DNA of 64,000 nt from Mucilaginibacter sp. cycad4. GTDB taxonomy: Bacteria; Bacteroidota; Bacteroidia; Sphingobacteriales; Sphingobacteriaceae. The DNA lies in the NCBI RefSeq assembly GCF_034263275.1, contig NZ_CP139559.1, positions 3,472,001 through 3,536,000 on the forward strand, given 5' to 3'. Below, in pieces: positions 51,741 through 60,635 of the stretch. The stretch's first letter is position 1; every line of letters begins with the position of its first letter. The notes beneath the pieces were generated by a model. It was given only the letters and a program-made list of their open reading frames with translations, was not told the DNA's origin and did not search any database. The position numbers and the translations under genes were made by a program.

Positions 51741-52505
51741 TTATAAGTTCAACACTATTAAGCCCGATCTGTTTTTTAAATAGATGAGCTGATTATTATG
51801 TAGTACAAACGCCTCGGGCTGCATTTTTTGTATAGCGTCATGTAACAAATCGTGATACAAAAGGGTACCCTCCTCGTTAAATACAAACAAGTGCTGTTCA
51901 AGATGCTCCTGCAAAAGCGTGTGCAAAGATACAATTCTGAAACTATTGTAGCTGATATAATGAACCGCATTTGCATGTACCCTAAGCGATAAATATAAAT
52001 CATTTACTTCCGTTGCGGGCAGCAATTCCGGGCTAATGACCTGATTATTCAAAGGTTGATCAGGCGCGGGTTCGTATCCTCTTAATATATTGCCGGTTTT
52101 AACATCAAGTAAAAATAATTTCTTCGGTTGTAACTGCGCATTATAAACTATAGGACCGTTTACCGACAGATGATCAAAGGCTAAAGTAAAATTGCTCCAT
52201 AATTCTTTACCGGATACAGCCTCGATAGCCGTCAAACCTTTATGTACCGGCCCCGTAGCCGATTGGTAGTTGTGCAGTAGCAATACACCATTATAAGCTG
52301 TTTCAATACCGGTAAGCCAACGCTCGGGAGTAGTTAAACCTTCAAAATAAACATCACCGCTTTGCAGGTTCAGGGCCGAAAAACTAACCTGTTTATCGGC
52401 ATGGTCCCTGATCTCGAGGAACAGCGTCTGGCTGCTTTCGTCAATTTCCATACGCCAAACCGGGGCCTGGTAAATTTTACTGATGAAGGGTAAAAGCGAA
52501 GTCAT
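51741..52505 (-). CDS. DUF4905 family protein
   Basis: A 254-residue protein with beta-propeller-like repeats (VWRMEIDESSQTLFLEIRD, ALNLQSGDVYFEG, GLTAIEAVSGKELWSNF, FLLDVKTGNILRGYE), resembling DUF4905 proteins of Sphingobacteriaceae. There is no signal peptide. The ATG at 52505 gives a start typical of the group; GTG/ATG codons at 52592/52589 would add ~28 unlikely residues. A near -7 box CATATTTG lies ~8 bp upstream. It is divergent from dps. Function is unknown. Confidence 0.65.
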   Translation of the reverse strand: MTSLLPFISKIYQAPVWRMEIDESSQTLFLEIRDHADKQVSFSALNLQSGDVYFEGLTTPERWLTGIETAYNGVLLLHNYQSATGPVHKGLTAIEAVSGKELWSNFTLAFDHLSVNGPIVYNAQLQPKKLFLLDVKTGNILRGYEPAPDQPLNNQVISPELLPATEVNDLYLSLRVHANAVHYISYNSFRIVSLHTLLQEHLEQHLFVFNEEGTLLYHDLLHDAIQKMQPEAFVLHNNQLIYLKNRSGLIVLNL

Positions 52506-52600
52506 AAAGTTGCAAATATGCTCATTAAAATTAAAACTGTTTACCTTTACCAAACATTGCCCGCAAAGGCATGTTGTACTTAAAAACATCACATTTATTT

Positions 52601-53080
52601 ATGAACGCAAAAGAAATAAGCCTCGAAGAAAGTAAAGTAAAACCGGTAGTTGACCACCTGAACGATCTGCTGGCCAATTACCATATCCACTACCAAAAAC
52701 TGCGCGGCTGCCATTGGAACGTTAAAGGCACAAGCTTTTTTACCCTGCACCTTAAATTTGAAGAGCTATATACCGCAGCGCTTGTTACTATTGATGAGCT
52801 TGCCGAAAGGATCCTGAGCCTTGGCAAACCTCCCATCAGTACGTTTAAGGATTATATCGAAACATCAAGCATTAAAGAGATCCAGACCATTGGTTTAAAA
52901 GATCAGTTGATGGTGAAAGCCATTATTGACGATTTGGCTGCGCTGATAAAAATGGAACGTGAGATATTGAACATCACTGCCGATGCCGGTGACGACGGTA
53001 CCAATGATATGATCAACCGTTTCATGCAGTTCAACGAAAAAAACACCTGGATGCTGCGCTCATTTGTGAACGAGGACTAA
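52601..53080 (+). CDS. dps: Dps family ferritin-like DNA protection protein
   Basis: A 159-residue Dps. The inter-subunit ferroxidase ligands are His38 (CHWNVKG), His50 (TLHLKFEELY) and Asp65/Glu69 (TIDELAERI). It forms a 12-mer cage that oxidises and stores iron with hydrogen peroxide and may bind DNA under stress. The start at 52601 is preferred over an ATG at 52571 because the family begins close to the helix NAKEISLEESK. A strong terminator follows. Confidence 0.94.
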   Translation: MNAKEISLEESKVKPVVDHLNDLLANYHIHYQKLRGCHWNVKGTSFFTLHLKFEELYTAALVTIDELAERILSLGKPPISTFKDYIETSSIKEIQTIGLKDQLMVKAIIDDLAALIKMEREILNITADAGDDGTNDMINRFMQFNEKNTWMLRSFVNED

Positions 53081-53100
53081 CCTGCACATAATCCCACTGT

Positions 53101-53141
53101 AAAAAAGCCGCATCTGGTTCAATCCGGATGCGGCTTTTTTT
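53101..53141. terminator. Bidirectional rho-independent terminator after dps
   Basis: AAAAAAGCCGCATCTGG, a 5-nt loop and TCCGGATGCGGC followed by TTTTTTT (to 53141). A run of A before the stem and T after it means it can work on both strands. Confidence 0.88.
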
Positions 53142-53173
53142 AAAACGGGGTTTACACCAGTTTGCATATTTCG

Positions 53174-53181
53174 TATATTTG
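53174..53181 (+). promoter_or_regulatory. -7 box of the tRNA-Gln gene
   Basis: TATATTTG matches TAnnTTTG. A TTTA 19 bp upstream is one base off the -33 TTTG. The tRNA starts 48 bp further down. Confidence 0.5.
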
Positions 53182-53228
53182 CACTGAACAAAAAACGCAT
53201 TCTTTTATAGTGCTGATGTTCGGGTTAT

Positions 53229-53299
53229 TTTCCTATGGTGTAATGGTAGCACGTCAGATTCTGGCTCTGAAGATTGAGGTTCGAGCCCTTGTAGGAAAA
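53229..53299 (+). tRNA. tRNA-Gln (anticodon CTG)
   Basis: A 71-nt cloverleaf: acceptor TTTCCTA/TAGGAAA, D arm GTG...CAC with loop TAATGGTAG, anticodon stem TCAGA/TCTGA with loop TTCTGGC (anticodon CTG), variable loop AGAT, T arm TGAGG/CCTTG with loop TTCGAGC, discriminator A. CCA is not encoded. The 5' part is the usual Bacteroidota tRNA-Gln sequence. A hairpin terminator follows. Confidence 0.93.
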
Positions 53300-53309
53300 C
53301 TAAAAATCC

Positions 53310-53341
53310 AAGCCCTTAGCATCGCCGCCAAGGGCTTTTTT
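53310..53341 (+). terminator. Terminator of the tRNA-Gln gene
   Basis: AAGCCCTT (53310-53317) pairs with AAGGGCTT (53330-53337), followed by TTTT. Confidence 0.8.
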
Positions 53342-53349
53342 CATGCCTT

Positions 53350-53788
53350 CCTGAGTCCTTATTAAAGACATTAAGAAGAAAACGCCGATGTCGATATCAT
53401 TTAATTGAGAATTTTTTTTGCAAACTCAGTTCGATTTATACAGATAGCACCGGTCTGAGAAGAGTTATAAGCTATGGCTTAAACAAGCTGAATCATGCTA
53501 TAAATGATCATTACATTAAAGAACGCGGAATGAAAATGTTTGACGGTGTAATTGAGTTTTATATGGCAAGAAACTCATTGGCAAATTTTGCCAAAAACGT
53601 TTGCCGTTTCAGCAAAGATGACATTGCTTTATCTTTAAATCACATCGACCTTAGCCGTAATTACAGATATTTATATATCTCCAGATTGGTCTAAGCTTGT
53701 TAAAAGAAAAAGAGCAGTTTTTAACTACTCAAGTTTCTCAATAAGTTTTTCAACGCTTTCCGGTGCCATATTACCACTTTATAGTTAG
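53350..53788 (+). pseudogene. Remnant of a tyrosine recombinase (integrase), C-terminal part, frameshifted
   Basis: One frame reads ...DSTGLRRVISYGLNKLNHAINDHY and later EFYMARNSLANFAKNVCRFSKDDIALSLNHID up to ~53660. The family sequence then continues one frame over as DIYISPDWSKLVKRKRAVFNY, ending at 53788. Bacteroidota integrases have the pattern YYARHSFAT...CRxSKDDIALALNHVD...VTDIYI.KDWS. Here the catalytic His of ARHS is Asn, the upstream Arg-containing part is missing and a frameshift is present. It lies right after tRNA-Gln, a usual integration site, so an integrated element was probably here and was lost. The rest of the 53343-53871 gap holds only terminators. Confidence 0.7.
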
Positions 53789-53814
53789 GCTATACTTTTC
53801 AGTACAATACAAAG

Positions 53815-53847
53815 AAGGCCGCAATCTTTTAATGATCCGGCCTCTTT
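53815..53847. terminator. Terminator between the integrase remnant and GH92
   Basis: AAGGCCG (53815-53821) and CGGCCT (around 53838-53843) form the stem, with TTTTTT after it on the plus strand and a U-rich stretch on the minus strand. It serves the GH92 gene ending at 53872. Confidence 0.65.
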
Positions 53848-53871
53848 TTTATTACGATTAAAACGATATAA

Positions 53872-56028
53872 TTAATTGGTAACAACAGTTATTTTACCAC
53901 CGGTTTTAAACAAATCGTGCGATACAAAATAACCATTATTTGCCTTTCCGTTCACCTGAATTGAGGTAACGGCCCTGCCTTTTCCGGGTTTGCTGATAGT
54001 TAATGTTTTGCCGTTGCTGGTTGTCCATTTCACTTCATCAAACAGCGGGGCAGTAACAATGTATTTTGGATCGGTTGCCGAAAACGGATACAAGCCCAAT
54101 GCGCTGAAAACGTACCATGACGACATTTCGCCGGCATCGTCCATACCGCTGAGTTCCAAACCTTCATTGCCAATGCCATACAGGTTATTCAAAATATAAT
54201 CGATTATCTTCTGCGATTTTGCCGGTTTATTAATAAAAATATATGCAAACGGAGCTTCATGATCGGGTTGGTTACCCTGGCAGTATTGGCCTATCATTGT
54301 TTCCACATTGCGGGCAATATAATTAGGGTTCCATGGCAGCGTAAATAACGAATCAAGCTTTGATTCGAAACCCTTTGGCCCACCGTAAAGCTTTATCAGC
54401 CCGGGCATATCATGTGGTGCAAAAAAGGATACCTGCCAGGCATTAGCTTCACGGTACATGTATTCGTAATATGGATGCTGAGGGTCAAAATTCTTGATCC
54501 ATTCACCGTTTTCCAGTCTGCCCCGCATAAACCGGGTAGATGGATCAAACATGTTTTTATAGTTTTGCGAACGGGCCATCAAAATGCGATAATTAGCAGT
54601 ATCCCCTAATTTTTTGGCTATTTGAGCTACTGAATAATCATCGTATGAGTACTCCAATGTTTTTGAAACACCGGCTTTGGCTTTGGTTTCTACCTCGGGT
54701 TTGGCGATGTCGGGATCGGAGATATAGCCTTTCTGAATATACTCGGTAATGAAGGGCCGCGGACCACCTTCAACGTTAGCGTTTCTTAAAAGCAATTTAT
54801 AAGTGCCTTCAACATCAAATTTGTCAATCCCCCGCAGATACGCACCAGCTATAGATGAAGCCCCATGATCTCCGTGGAAAAACGTAGGGATAAAGCCGGT
54901 TTTATCACCAACATCTTTTAATGATTTAATAACATCAAGTGTTACATCGGGCGTAATTAAGCCCAGCAGCACATCTTTATTGCGGTAGGTATCCCATAAC
55001 GATGGTTCGGTATAGTACCTTGCCCCTGTTTTCACAACGTTCCTTTTAGCGTCGGTAAATTCGCCGTTCACATCGCTGCGCAAAGCAGGCCACAAAAACG
55101 AACGGTACAGGCAGGAATAAAACATCCGTTTTTGTTTTTCTGTACCACCTTTAACCTGTATGGCTGATAATAACTTTTCCCAGGTTTGCGATGCCTCGCT
55201 GCGGATAATATCGAAGCTTTTATTGCCTATCTCCCTCTCCAGGTTTTCTTTAGCGTTTTTCTCGCTTACAAACGAAAGCCCAATTTTAAGTTCAACAGGC
55301 GTTGTACCCCCATCGGCTAAATACAACATTGCATATCCGCTGCGCTGCCCTTCGTCTGTTTTTTCTAATTTGTTTATTTTGGTGTTTAGTTCGGCATAAA
55401 AATAAACGTTTTCGCCGCCCTGAAAACCTTGCACGGCGGTCGGCCCCACTTGTTCTATACGCCAGGTTGATACCCTGCTGTTGGCTTTGCCCAGGTCAAA
55501 AAGTATTTGCCTGCTGGTGTTAGTTTTAAATTCATATTTATGGTAGCCGCTCCTGAGCGTAGAAGTCAGGCTCACATTTACCTGGTAATCGTCAAGATAT
55601 ACCTGGTAAAAGCCGGGTGCCGAGCTTTCTTTTTTATGCGAAAATCTTGAACCGAATTTGCTTCCCTGCGGATTTGATACCGGCAGAATAGGAATATTAC
55701 ACAGGTTCCAGTGACCTTTATTGGTATGGGTAAAGCCATAGATAACTGAGTCCTCATATTGGTAGCCTGCCCCTGAGCCATAAGCTGTAACAGGACTTAA
55801 TTGCACCATGGCATTTGGCAGCGAACTGCCTGGAAAGGTAAGCCCGGCCCAGGACCGCCATCCTTTAGGCAACTCATAGCCCAGAATTTTAGGATCATTG
55901 AGCGGCGCGGTACCTATGAAAGTGTTTACATACTTAGTGTGCACCGGTTGGGTTTGCGCGTTTGCCGCATTTACCGTAAAAAAAATCAATAATGTTAGGC
56001 TGATCAGGATTTTAATTGGTTTGTTCAT
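53872..56028 (-). CDS. Secreted GH92 family alpha-mannosidase
   Basis: A 718-residue exported enzyme (signal peptide TLLIFFTVNAANAQ). N-terminal beta-sandwich (VNTFIGTAPLNDPKILGYELPKGWRSWAGLTFPGSSLPNAMVQLSP) followed by an (alpha/alpha)6 barrel, with the family C-terminal signature GNEGLELSGMDDAGEMSSWYVFSALGLYPF. GH92 enzymes are calcium-dependent exo-alpha-mannosidases acting on host or yeast glycans. Compared with the usual NEDCGQMSAW motif, this one reads MDDAGEMSSW, so its linkage specificity may differ. It lies next to an HTCS regulator on the same strand. Confidence 0.9.
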   Translation of the reverse strand: MNKPIKILISLTLLIFFTVNAANAQTQPVHTKYVNTFIGTAPLNDPKILGYELPKGWRSWAGLTFPGSSLPNAMVQLSPVTAYGSGAGYQYEDSVIYGFTHTNKGHWNLCNIPILPVSNPQGSKFGSRFSHKKESSAPGFYQVYLDDYQVNVSLTSTLRSGYHKYEFKTNTSRQILFDLGKANSRVSTWRIEQVGPTAVQGFQGGENVYFYAELNTKINKLEKTDEGQRSGYAMLYLADGGTTPVELKIGLSFVSEKNAKENLEREIGNKSFDIIRSEASQTWEKLLSAIQVKGGTEKQKRMFYSCLYRSFLWPALRSDVNGEFTDAKRNVVKTGARYYTEPSLWDTYRNKDVLLGLITPDVTLDVIKSLKDVGDKTGFIPTFFHGDHGASSIAGAYLRGIDKFDVEGTYKLLLRNANVEGGPRPFITEYIQKGYISDPDIAKPEVETKAKAGVSKTLEYSYDDYSVAQIAKKLGDTANYRILMARSQNYKNMFDPSTRFMRGRLENGEWIKNFDPQHPYYEYMYREANAWQVSFFAPHDMPGLIKLYGGPKGFESKLDSLFTLPWNPNYIARNVETMIGQYCQGNQPDHEAPFAYIFINKPAKSQKIIDYILNNLYGIGNEGLELSGMDDAGEMSSWYVFSALGLYPFSATDPKYIVTAPLFDEVKWTTSNGKTLTISKPGKGRAVTSIQVNGKANNGYFVSHDLFKTGGKITVVTN

Positions 56029-56090
56029 TGATAGGTTTTGTTAGCGATGCAAGTTACCTGCTAAATTGATTCAGCGCAATACTAATCATA

Positions 56091-56098
56091 CAAATTTA
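56091..56098 (-). promoter_or_regulatory. -7 box of the GH92 gene
   Basis: Minus-strand TAAATTTG matches TAnnTTTG, giving a ~55-nt leader before the ATG at 56028. No -33 TTTG at the right distance. Confidence 0.4.
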
Positions 56099-56133
56099 TT
56101 GACGATATATTCTTTTTTAATTATTGGCCACCG

Positions 56134-59100
56134 TTATGACTGAGCCTTCCTCAACGATTGCATGAATTGCAGTGGTGATTTACCGTACTCTTTTTTAAAT
56201 GCCCTTGAAAAGTTCGAATTACTTTGAAGGCCTATCCTATCAGCCACTTCGTTCATAGACACATCCTCGTGGGTCATAATGTGGATAGCACGCTTGAGCC
56301 TCACTGTGCGGATAAATTCACCTACTGACTGATCGGAGATCCCCTTAATTTTTTGATAAAGCTTGGTACGGCTAATGAATAAATGCCTGCACAAAAAATC
56401 AACATCAAGGTTCAAATCCTGTATATTATCTTCAATAATGTTGATCAGCTTTTGAAAAAACTCTTTATCCTTTTCCGTATGTACAAGTTCTGTGGCTTCT
56501 AACAGGTAGTTTTTGCTGTACCGTTGCTTCAGTTTTTCGGCCTGTTCAAATATATTGCTAACTGTTAACAGCAACAGATCTATACTTAATGGCTTGGCAA
56601 AATAAAAATCAGCGCCCGACTCCATTCCTTCAATTTTGGTATCCAGTGCATCTTTTGCCGATAATATCACAAAAGGGATATGGCTGGTTTCAAACTGCTC
56701 TTTGAGCAGCTTACAAAGTTCAATTCCATTCATACCGGGCATCATCACGTCGCTGATAATCAGGTCGGGCATTTTTTCGGTAGCGATCTCAAAACCTTGT
56801 TTTCCATCTTCGGCTTCGTAAACCAAATAATATTTCTCAAACGCGTGTTTTAAAAATGTGCGCAACTCGGGGTTGTCTTCAACCAATAGCAGATGTTTGC
56901 GATTTTTTTCCGGCAGATGATTTTCAGCGGTCTCCATGTCCGGCAATTGAATTTGCATAGCATTATCAATAGCTTCCAGGTGTGCTACCACGCCTGCGCC
57001 TGCTGCTTTTTCTGCAGCATCGTAATTTTCTTCTCCCCAGGGTATGCCTATAATAATCTCTGTTCCCTTATATCGTTCGCTATAAACATAAATATCCCCT
57101 TTGTGTAGTTGGGTCAGGCTTTTAACCATCGCTAAACCTACGCCCGAACCCAAATGATTTTTGCTGATCCGGTAATACCGGTCAAAAATGCGGTTAATGG
57201 AATCGCCGGAAATACCTATCCCGGTGTCGGCAACCCTGAAATAGACATATTTTTTTGCGCGGTGATCCTTATTCAAAAGCTCAAATCCGGTGTTAAAAGA
57301 TGGCTTGAATTGATCTATATCAAAAAAGATTTCAAACACTACCTTACCGCCTGCATTGGTGTATTTAAAAGAATTGTTAAGCAAATTAAACAGGATCTTT
57401 TCAAGAACCTGGACATCAAACGGGGCCATACCTGTAGCTGTCATTTGCGCTTCGGTATGATCGTTAATTTCAAAAATGATGCTTTTATTAACGGCAAGGT
57501 TTTGAAATTCCCAGGTTATGTCTTTACAAAACTGACTGATCAGCAGCGGCTGAACCTGGAGCTTGATGATGCTGTCTGCTACTTTTTTAAAGTTCATCAG
57601 TTCACTAATCAGGTTCATTAACCGCTTGGCGTTCCTGTACATCAATTGGTACGAATAATCAAGCGCCGGATTTTTATTCTGCCCAATGAGGCTTTCGAGC
57701 GGACCGAGTATTAATGTCAACGGCGTACGGAACTCATGCGAAACGTTGGTAAAAAACATTAGCTGCTGCTGGTAGAGCTCTTCGCGCTGCTGATGCATTT
57801 CTTCACGTTTGTTTTCATTAATGGCGCGCACCTCCATTTCCCGTTTAAGCCGGTACAACCTGGCCTGGTAAATATAAATACCCACTAAGCCCGATATAAA
57901 CAGTATGAAGTAAATCAATTTGGCAAAGCCCGATTTCCACCATGGCGGAGTTATCGTAATAGTCATTCCGGCATTACTTTCACTCCAGATACCGTCGTTG
58001 TTAGTGGCCTCAACCACAAATTTATAACTGGCATAATCGAGGTTGCTATAGGCTGCCGTGGGGTTTTTACCATCGGTATATTTCCAATCCCTATCAAAAC
58101 CGTTAAGCTTGTAGCGGTATTTGCACTTTAAAGGATTGGCAAAATGCATAGATGAAAATGCGATAACGAAATTATTTTGCAGGTAATTAAGCGTTAACTG
58201 ATTACAATAACCGATAGCCTGCGGAATTGCATTTTTTGTTGAATCGGGATTGGTGTAAACCGGCCGTAGATTATTGATCAATATATCGGTAAAAACAGGC
58301 CGCGCGGTTATCTTATTGGGTTTGATTTGATCGGGATAAAAATAATTTAATCCTTTTATCCCGCCAAAGTATAATCGCCCGTCATCTCCTTTATAGGATG
58401 CGCCTACTTTAAAACTGTTGCCCTGAAGTCCGTCGTTTTTATCATAACGAATCAGTTTGCCGGTTGTTGGATTAAAACATTCCAAGCCGTTGCCACCCAT
58501 CCATATATTTCCGGCATGATCTATTTCAAGACTTTCTACATCGTTAAAAATCCCATAACTGCCCGCATAAGTGCTGATAGCATACGAATCGTTTTTTTCA
58601 TGCAGTACTAACTTATTCAAACCACCGCCGATGGTGCCTATCCAATAGGTACTGTCATTTTGTTTATCTATAGGATAAGTATAGTCTGAACTTAATGAGT
58701 TTGGTTTTGAGGATGACGCGTTATATGAGAAACTTTTTACTACATTCCCCTCTCTGTCAATGATCATCCGTTTTAAACCATGGATACTTGAGACAAGCAA
58801 TTGTGGCCGGTTTTTATCAGCAAAAATAAAATAGCCTTCACCGTAATATTTTATCCTGTAACGATTTTGTGCATCTTTCAAAATTACCCCTAAATGATCC
58901 TGGTGATTGCCAAACCAAATATTACCGTAATAGTCCCTGGCAAAGCAATCCACAACATGTGTCGGGAACAGTTCCGATCCGGCCGGTTTCCATAGGGAGC
59001 CGTCCGGTTTCAGGATATCGATTCCGCCAGAACTGCCAATCCATAGGTTATGATCATTGTCAAACGTTAAAGCAGTTACAGCATCATTTTTTATCCTGAC

Positions 59101-60300
59101 AGGAGAATTATACGTATTATAATAGCTGAATCTTTGCGTCTTTAAACTGTACCGGTTCAATCCATTGGCAGTAGTACCAATCCAGATATCGTCGCCATTG
59201 GCCAATACCGATCGAATATGATTACCGGCCAACGAGTTAGCTATTTCCGGATTATGTTGAAGGGTGTAAAAAAGCTTTTCGTTTAAATCACAATAGTTAA
59301 CGCCGCCTCCAAAAGTGCAGATCCACAGGCAATCTGTACGATCAATAAAGATCTTGCTCAACGAGTTTGAGTTTAAACCATGAGGTGAGCTTTTATCATT
59401 TACCGCCTGGATAAACCTGAGCTGATTGTCAAGCCGCAGAACCGCACTTGGTACATTTATCCAATAATCTCCGTGGCTGCTGCGTACCACTCCCTTTATA
59501 TCTGAATAACCAGTACACACAAACCGGCTGCCTGCTGTAAATACACCGCTTTGCTCATTTACCAGCAATAATTCATTTTTAGCCGAAACCATCAGGTTAC
59601 CACCGTTATCAATAAACACATGTGAAAGCTGCTGCGTGGCAAGTCCTTTAATATCCACTTTATGCAGCACGTGTTTTTTATCAAGCAGCCAGATGCCCAT
59701 ATTGCCCGATAAATAAAGAGCCCCATATTTATCAATTGTAATATCCGTAACCCGGATACCGGCAGGCATGTTTAATTTTTGCGGCTCAATCTTATTTCCC
59801 TTAACCTTGAATAATTTAAACTGGCTTCCTGTAAAAACATACAGAAAGTCGCCGGATGGTTTAATTACCTTTTCAAAACTTGTTCTTGAACCGGCAGTTT
59901 CAGTGAAATCGGTATATTTTTCCTGCCGGGTATTAAAACATTGCAACCCGCCCTCAGTGCTTAGCCAAATATTGTCCTGATCATCAGGATAAAGGGAAAT
60001 CAGCCTGTTTTTAAACGCATTATTAAGTGGTACATTGCTGTTATAAAACCTCTTAACCGAGTAACCATCGTACCGGTCAAGGCCAAAAAACGTTGCAACC
60101 CATATATATCCCTGCTTATCCTGCGTAATGTAATTAGCGTCCGTGTGTGACAGGCCTTCATCTACTGTAAGATAATTGAATTTATAAGGATAAGGTTGGG
60201 CGCAGGCAACAGATATAACTATACAGCTAAAAAAAACAAAGACATATAATGCTTTTGCGTGCAGGCCTTTATTTAACCCGAAGAGGTTTTTGACGTTCAT
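56134..60300 (-). CDS. Hybrid two-component system regulator (HTCS)
   Basis: A 1388-residue one-protein signalling system of polysaccharide loci. Order: signal/anchor helix (~15-35); two periplasmic seven-bladed propellers (reg_prop repeats, ~40-680); Y_Y_Y domain (~685-785); one membrane helix (~790-812, KLIYFILFISGLVGIYIYQ); HisKA with His855 in NVSHEFRTPL; HATPase; receiver with Asp1184 in IISDVMMPGMNG; and a C-terminal AraC-type helix-turn-helix (LFISRTKLYQKIKG...VSMNEVADRIGLQSNSNFSRAFKKEYG). It senses a sugar in the periplasm and activates nearby genes, probably the GH2 and GH92 genes. Confidence 0.96.
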   Translation of the reverse strand: MNVKNLFGLNKGLHAKALYVFVFFSCIVISVACAQPYPYKFNYLTVDEGLSHTDANYITQDKQGYIWVATFFGLDRYDGYSVKRFYNSNVPLNNAFKNRLISLYPDDQDNIWLSTEGGLQCFNTRQEKYTDFTETAGSRTSFEKVIKPSGDFLYVFTGSQFKLFKVKGNKIEPQKLNMPAGIRVTDITIDKYGALYLSGNMGIWLLDKKHVLHKVDIKGLATQQLSHVFIDNGGNLMVSAKNELLLVNEQSGVFTAGSRFVCTGYSDIKGVVRSSHGDYWINVPSAVLRLDNQLRFIQAVNDKSSPHGLNSNSLSKIFIDRTDCLWICTFGGGVNYCDLNEKLFYTLQHNPEIANSLAGNHIRSVLANGDDIWIGTTANGLNRYSLKTQRFSYYNTYNSPVRIKNDAVTALTFDNDHNLWIGSSGGIDILKPDGSLWKPAGSELFPTHVVDCFARDYYGNIWFGNHQDHLGVILKDAQNRYRIKYYGEGYFIFADKNRPQLLVSSIHGLKRMIIDREGNVVKSFSYNASSSKPNSLSSDYTYPIDKQNDSTYWIGTIGGGLNKLVLHEKNDSYAISTYAGSYGIFNDVESLEIDHAGNIWMGGNGLECFNPTTGKLIRYDKNDGLQGNSFKVGASYKGDDGRLYFGGIKGLNYFYPDQIKPNKITARPVFTDILINNLRPVYTNPDSTKNAIPQAIGYCNQLTLNYLQNNFVIAFSSMHFANPLKCKYRYKLNGFDRDWKYTDGKNPTAAYSNLDYASYKFVVEATNNDGIWSESNAGMTITITPPWWKSGFAKLIYFILFISGLVGIYIYQARLYRLKREMEVRAINENKREEMHQQREELYQQQLMFFTNVSHEFRTPLTLILGPLESLIGQNKNPALDYSYQLMYRNAKRLMNLISELMNFKKVADSIIKLQVQPLLISQFCKDITWEFQNLAVNKSIIFEINDHTEAQMTATGMAPFDVQVLEKILFNLLNNSFKYTNAGGKVVFEIFFDIDQFKPSFNTGFELLNKDHRAKKYVYFRVADTGIGISGDSINRIFDRYYRISKNHLGSGVGLAMVKSLTQLHKGDIYVYSERYKGTEIIIGIPWGEENYDAAEKAAGAGVVAHLEAIDNAMQIQLPDMETAENHLPEKNRKHLLLVEDNPELRTFLKHAFEKYYLVYEAEDGKQGFEIATEKMPDLIISDVMMPGMNGIELCKLLKEQFETSHIPFVILSAKDALDTKIEGMESGADFYFAKPLSIDLLLLTVSNIFEQAEKLKQRYSKNYLLEATELVHTEKDKEFFQKLINIIEDNIQDLNLDVDFLCRHLFISRTKLYQKIKGISDQSVGEFIRTVRLKRAIHIMTHEDVSMNEVADRIGLQSNSNFSRAFKKEYGKSPLQFMQSLRKAQS

Positions 60301-60511
60301 TTATATTGCTGTCGGTTTTTGGATTTAAAAATACTGTAACAACATTATCCGGCTTAAGAGAATAGCGGCTGCTCTAAACAGTATATATCAGTATTAAAAT
60401 TGGTTTACCATAGCATGCAAAAATCACCGCCTAAAGCATTGGTTCAACATTGTACGCTGCTATATAACAAAAATGAATTTTCTATACCGATTAATATAAT
60501 ATCCTCAATTT

Positions 60512-60606
60512 AAAATGCACAATTTGACAATAAAAATGTACAGTATGACAATTTGCAGCTGTAAAATTTACATTTATTTGTATTGGAAATGTACAATTAT
60601 CAACCG
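60512..60606 (+). promoter_or_regulatory. Direct repeats upstream of GH2, candidate HTCS binding sites
   Basis: Three related sequences precede the GH2 gene: AAAATGCACAATTTGACAAT (60512-60531), AAAATGTACAGTATGACAAT (60533-60552) and GAAATGTACAATTATCAAC (from 60586). The first two are spaced exactly 21 bp, two helix turns, as expected for AraC-type domains bound side by side. An inverted AAATGTAAA lies between copies two and three. The 60301-60635 gap holds no gene. Confidence 0.5.
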
Positions 60607-60635
60607 CCCCAAATTTCAAAATCATAAACATCTAT

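Noticed and set aside
53162..53365. A 67-codon frame spanning the tRNA-Gln gene
   Set aside because: It reads through the tRNA and its terminator.
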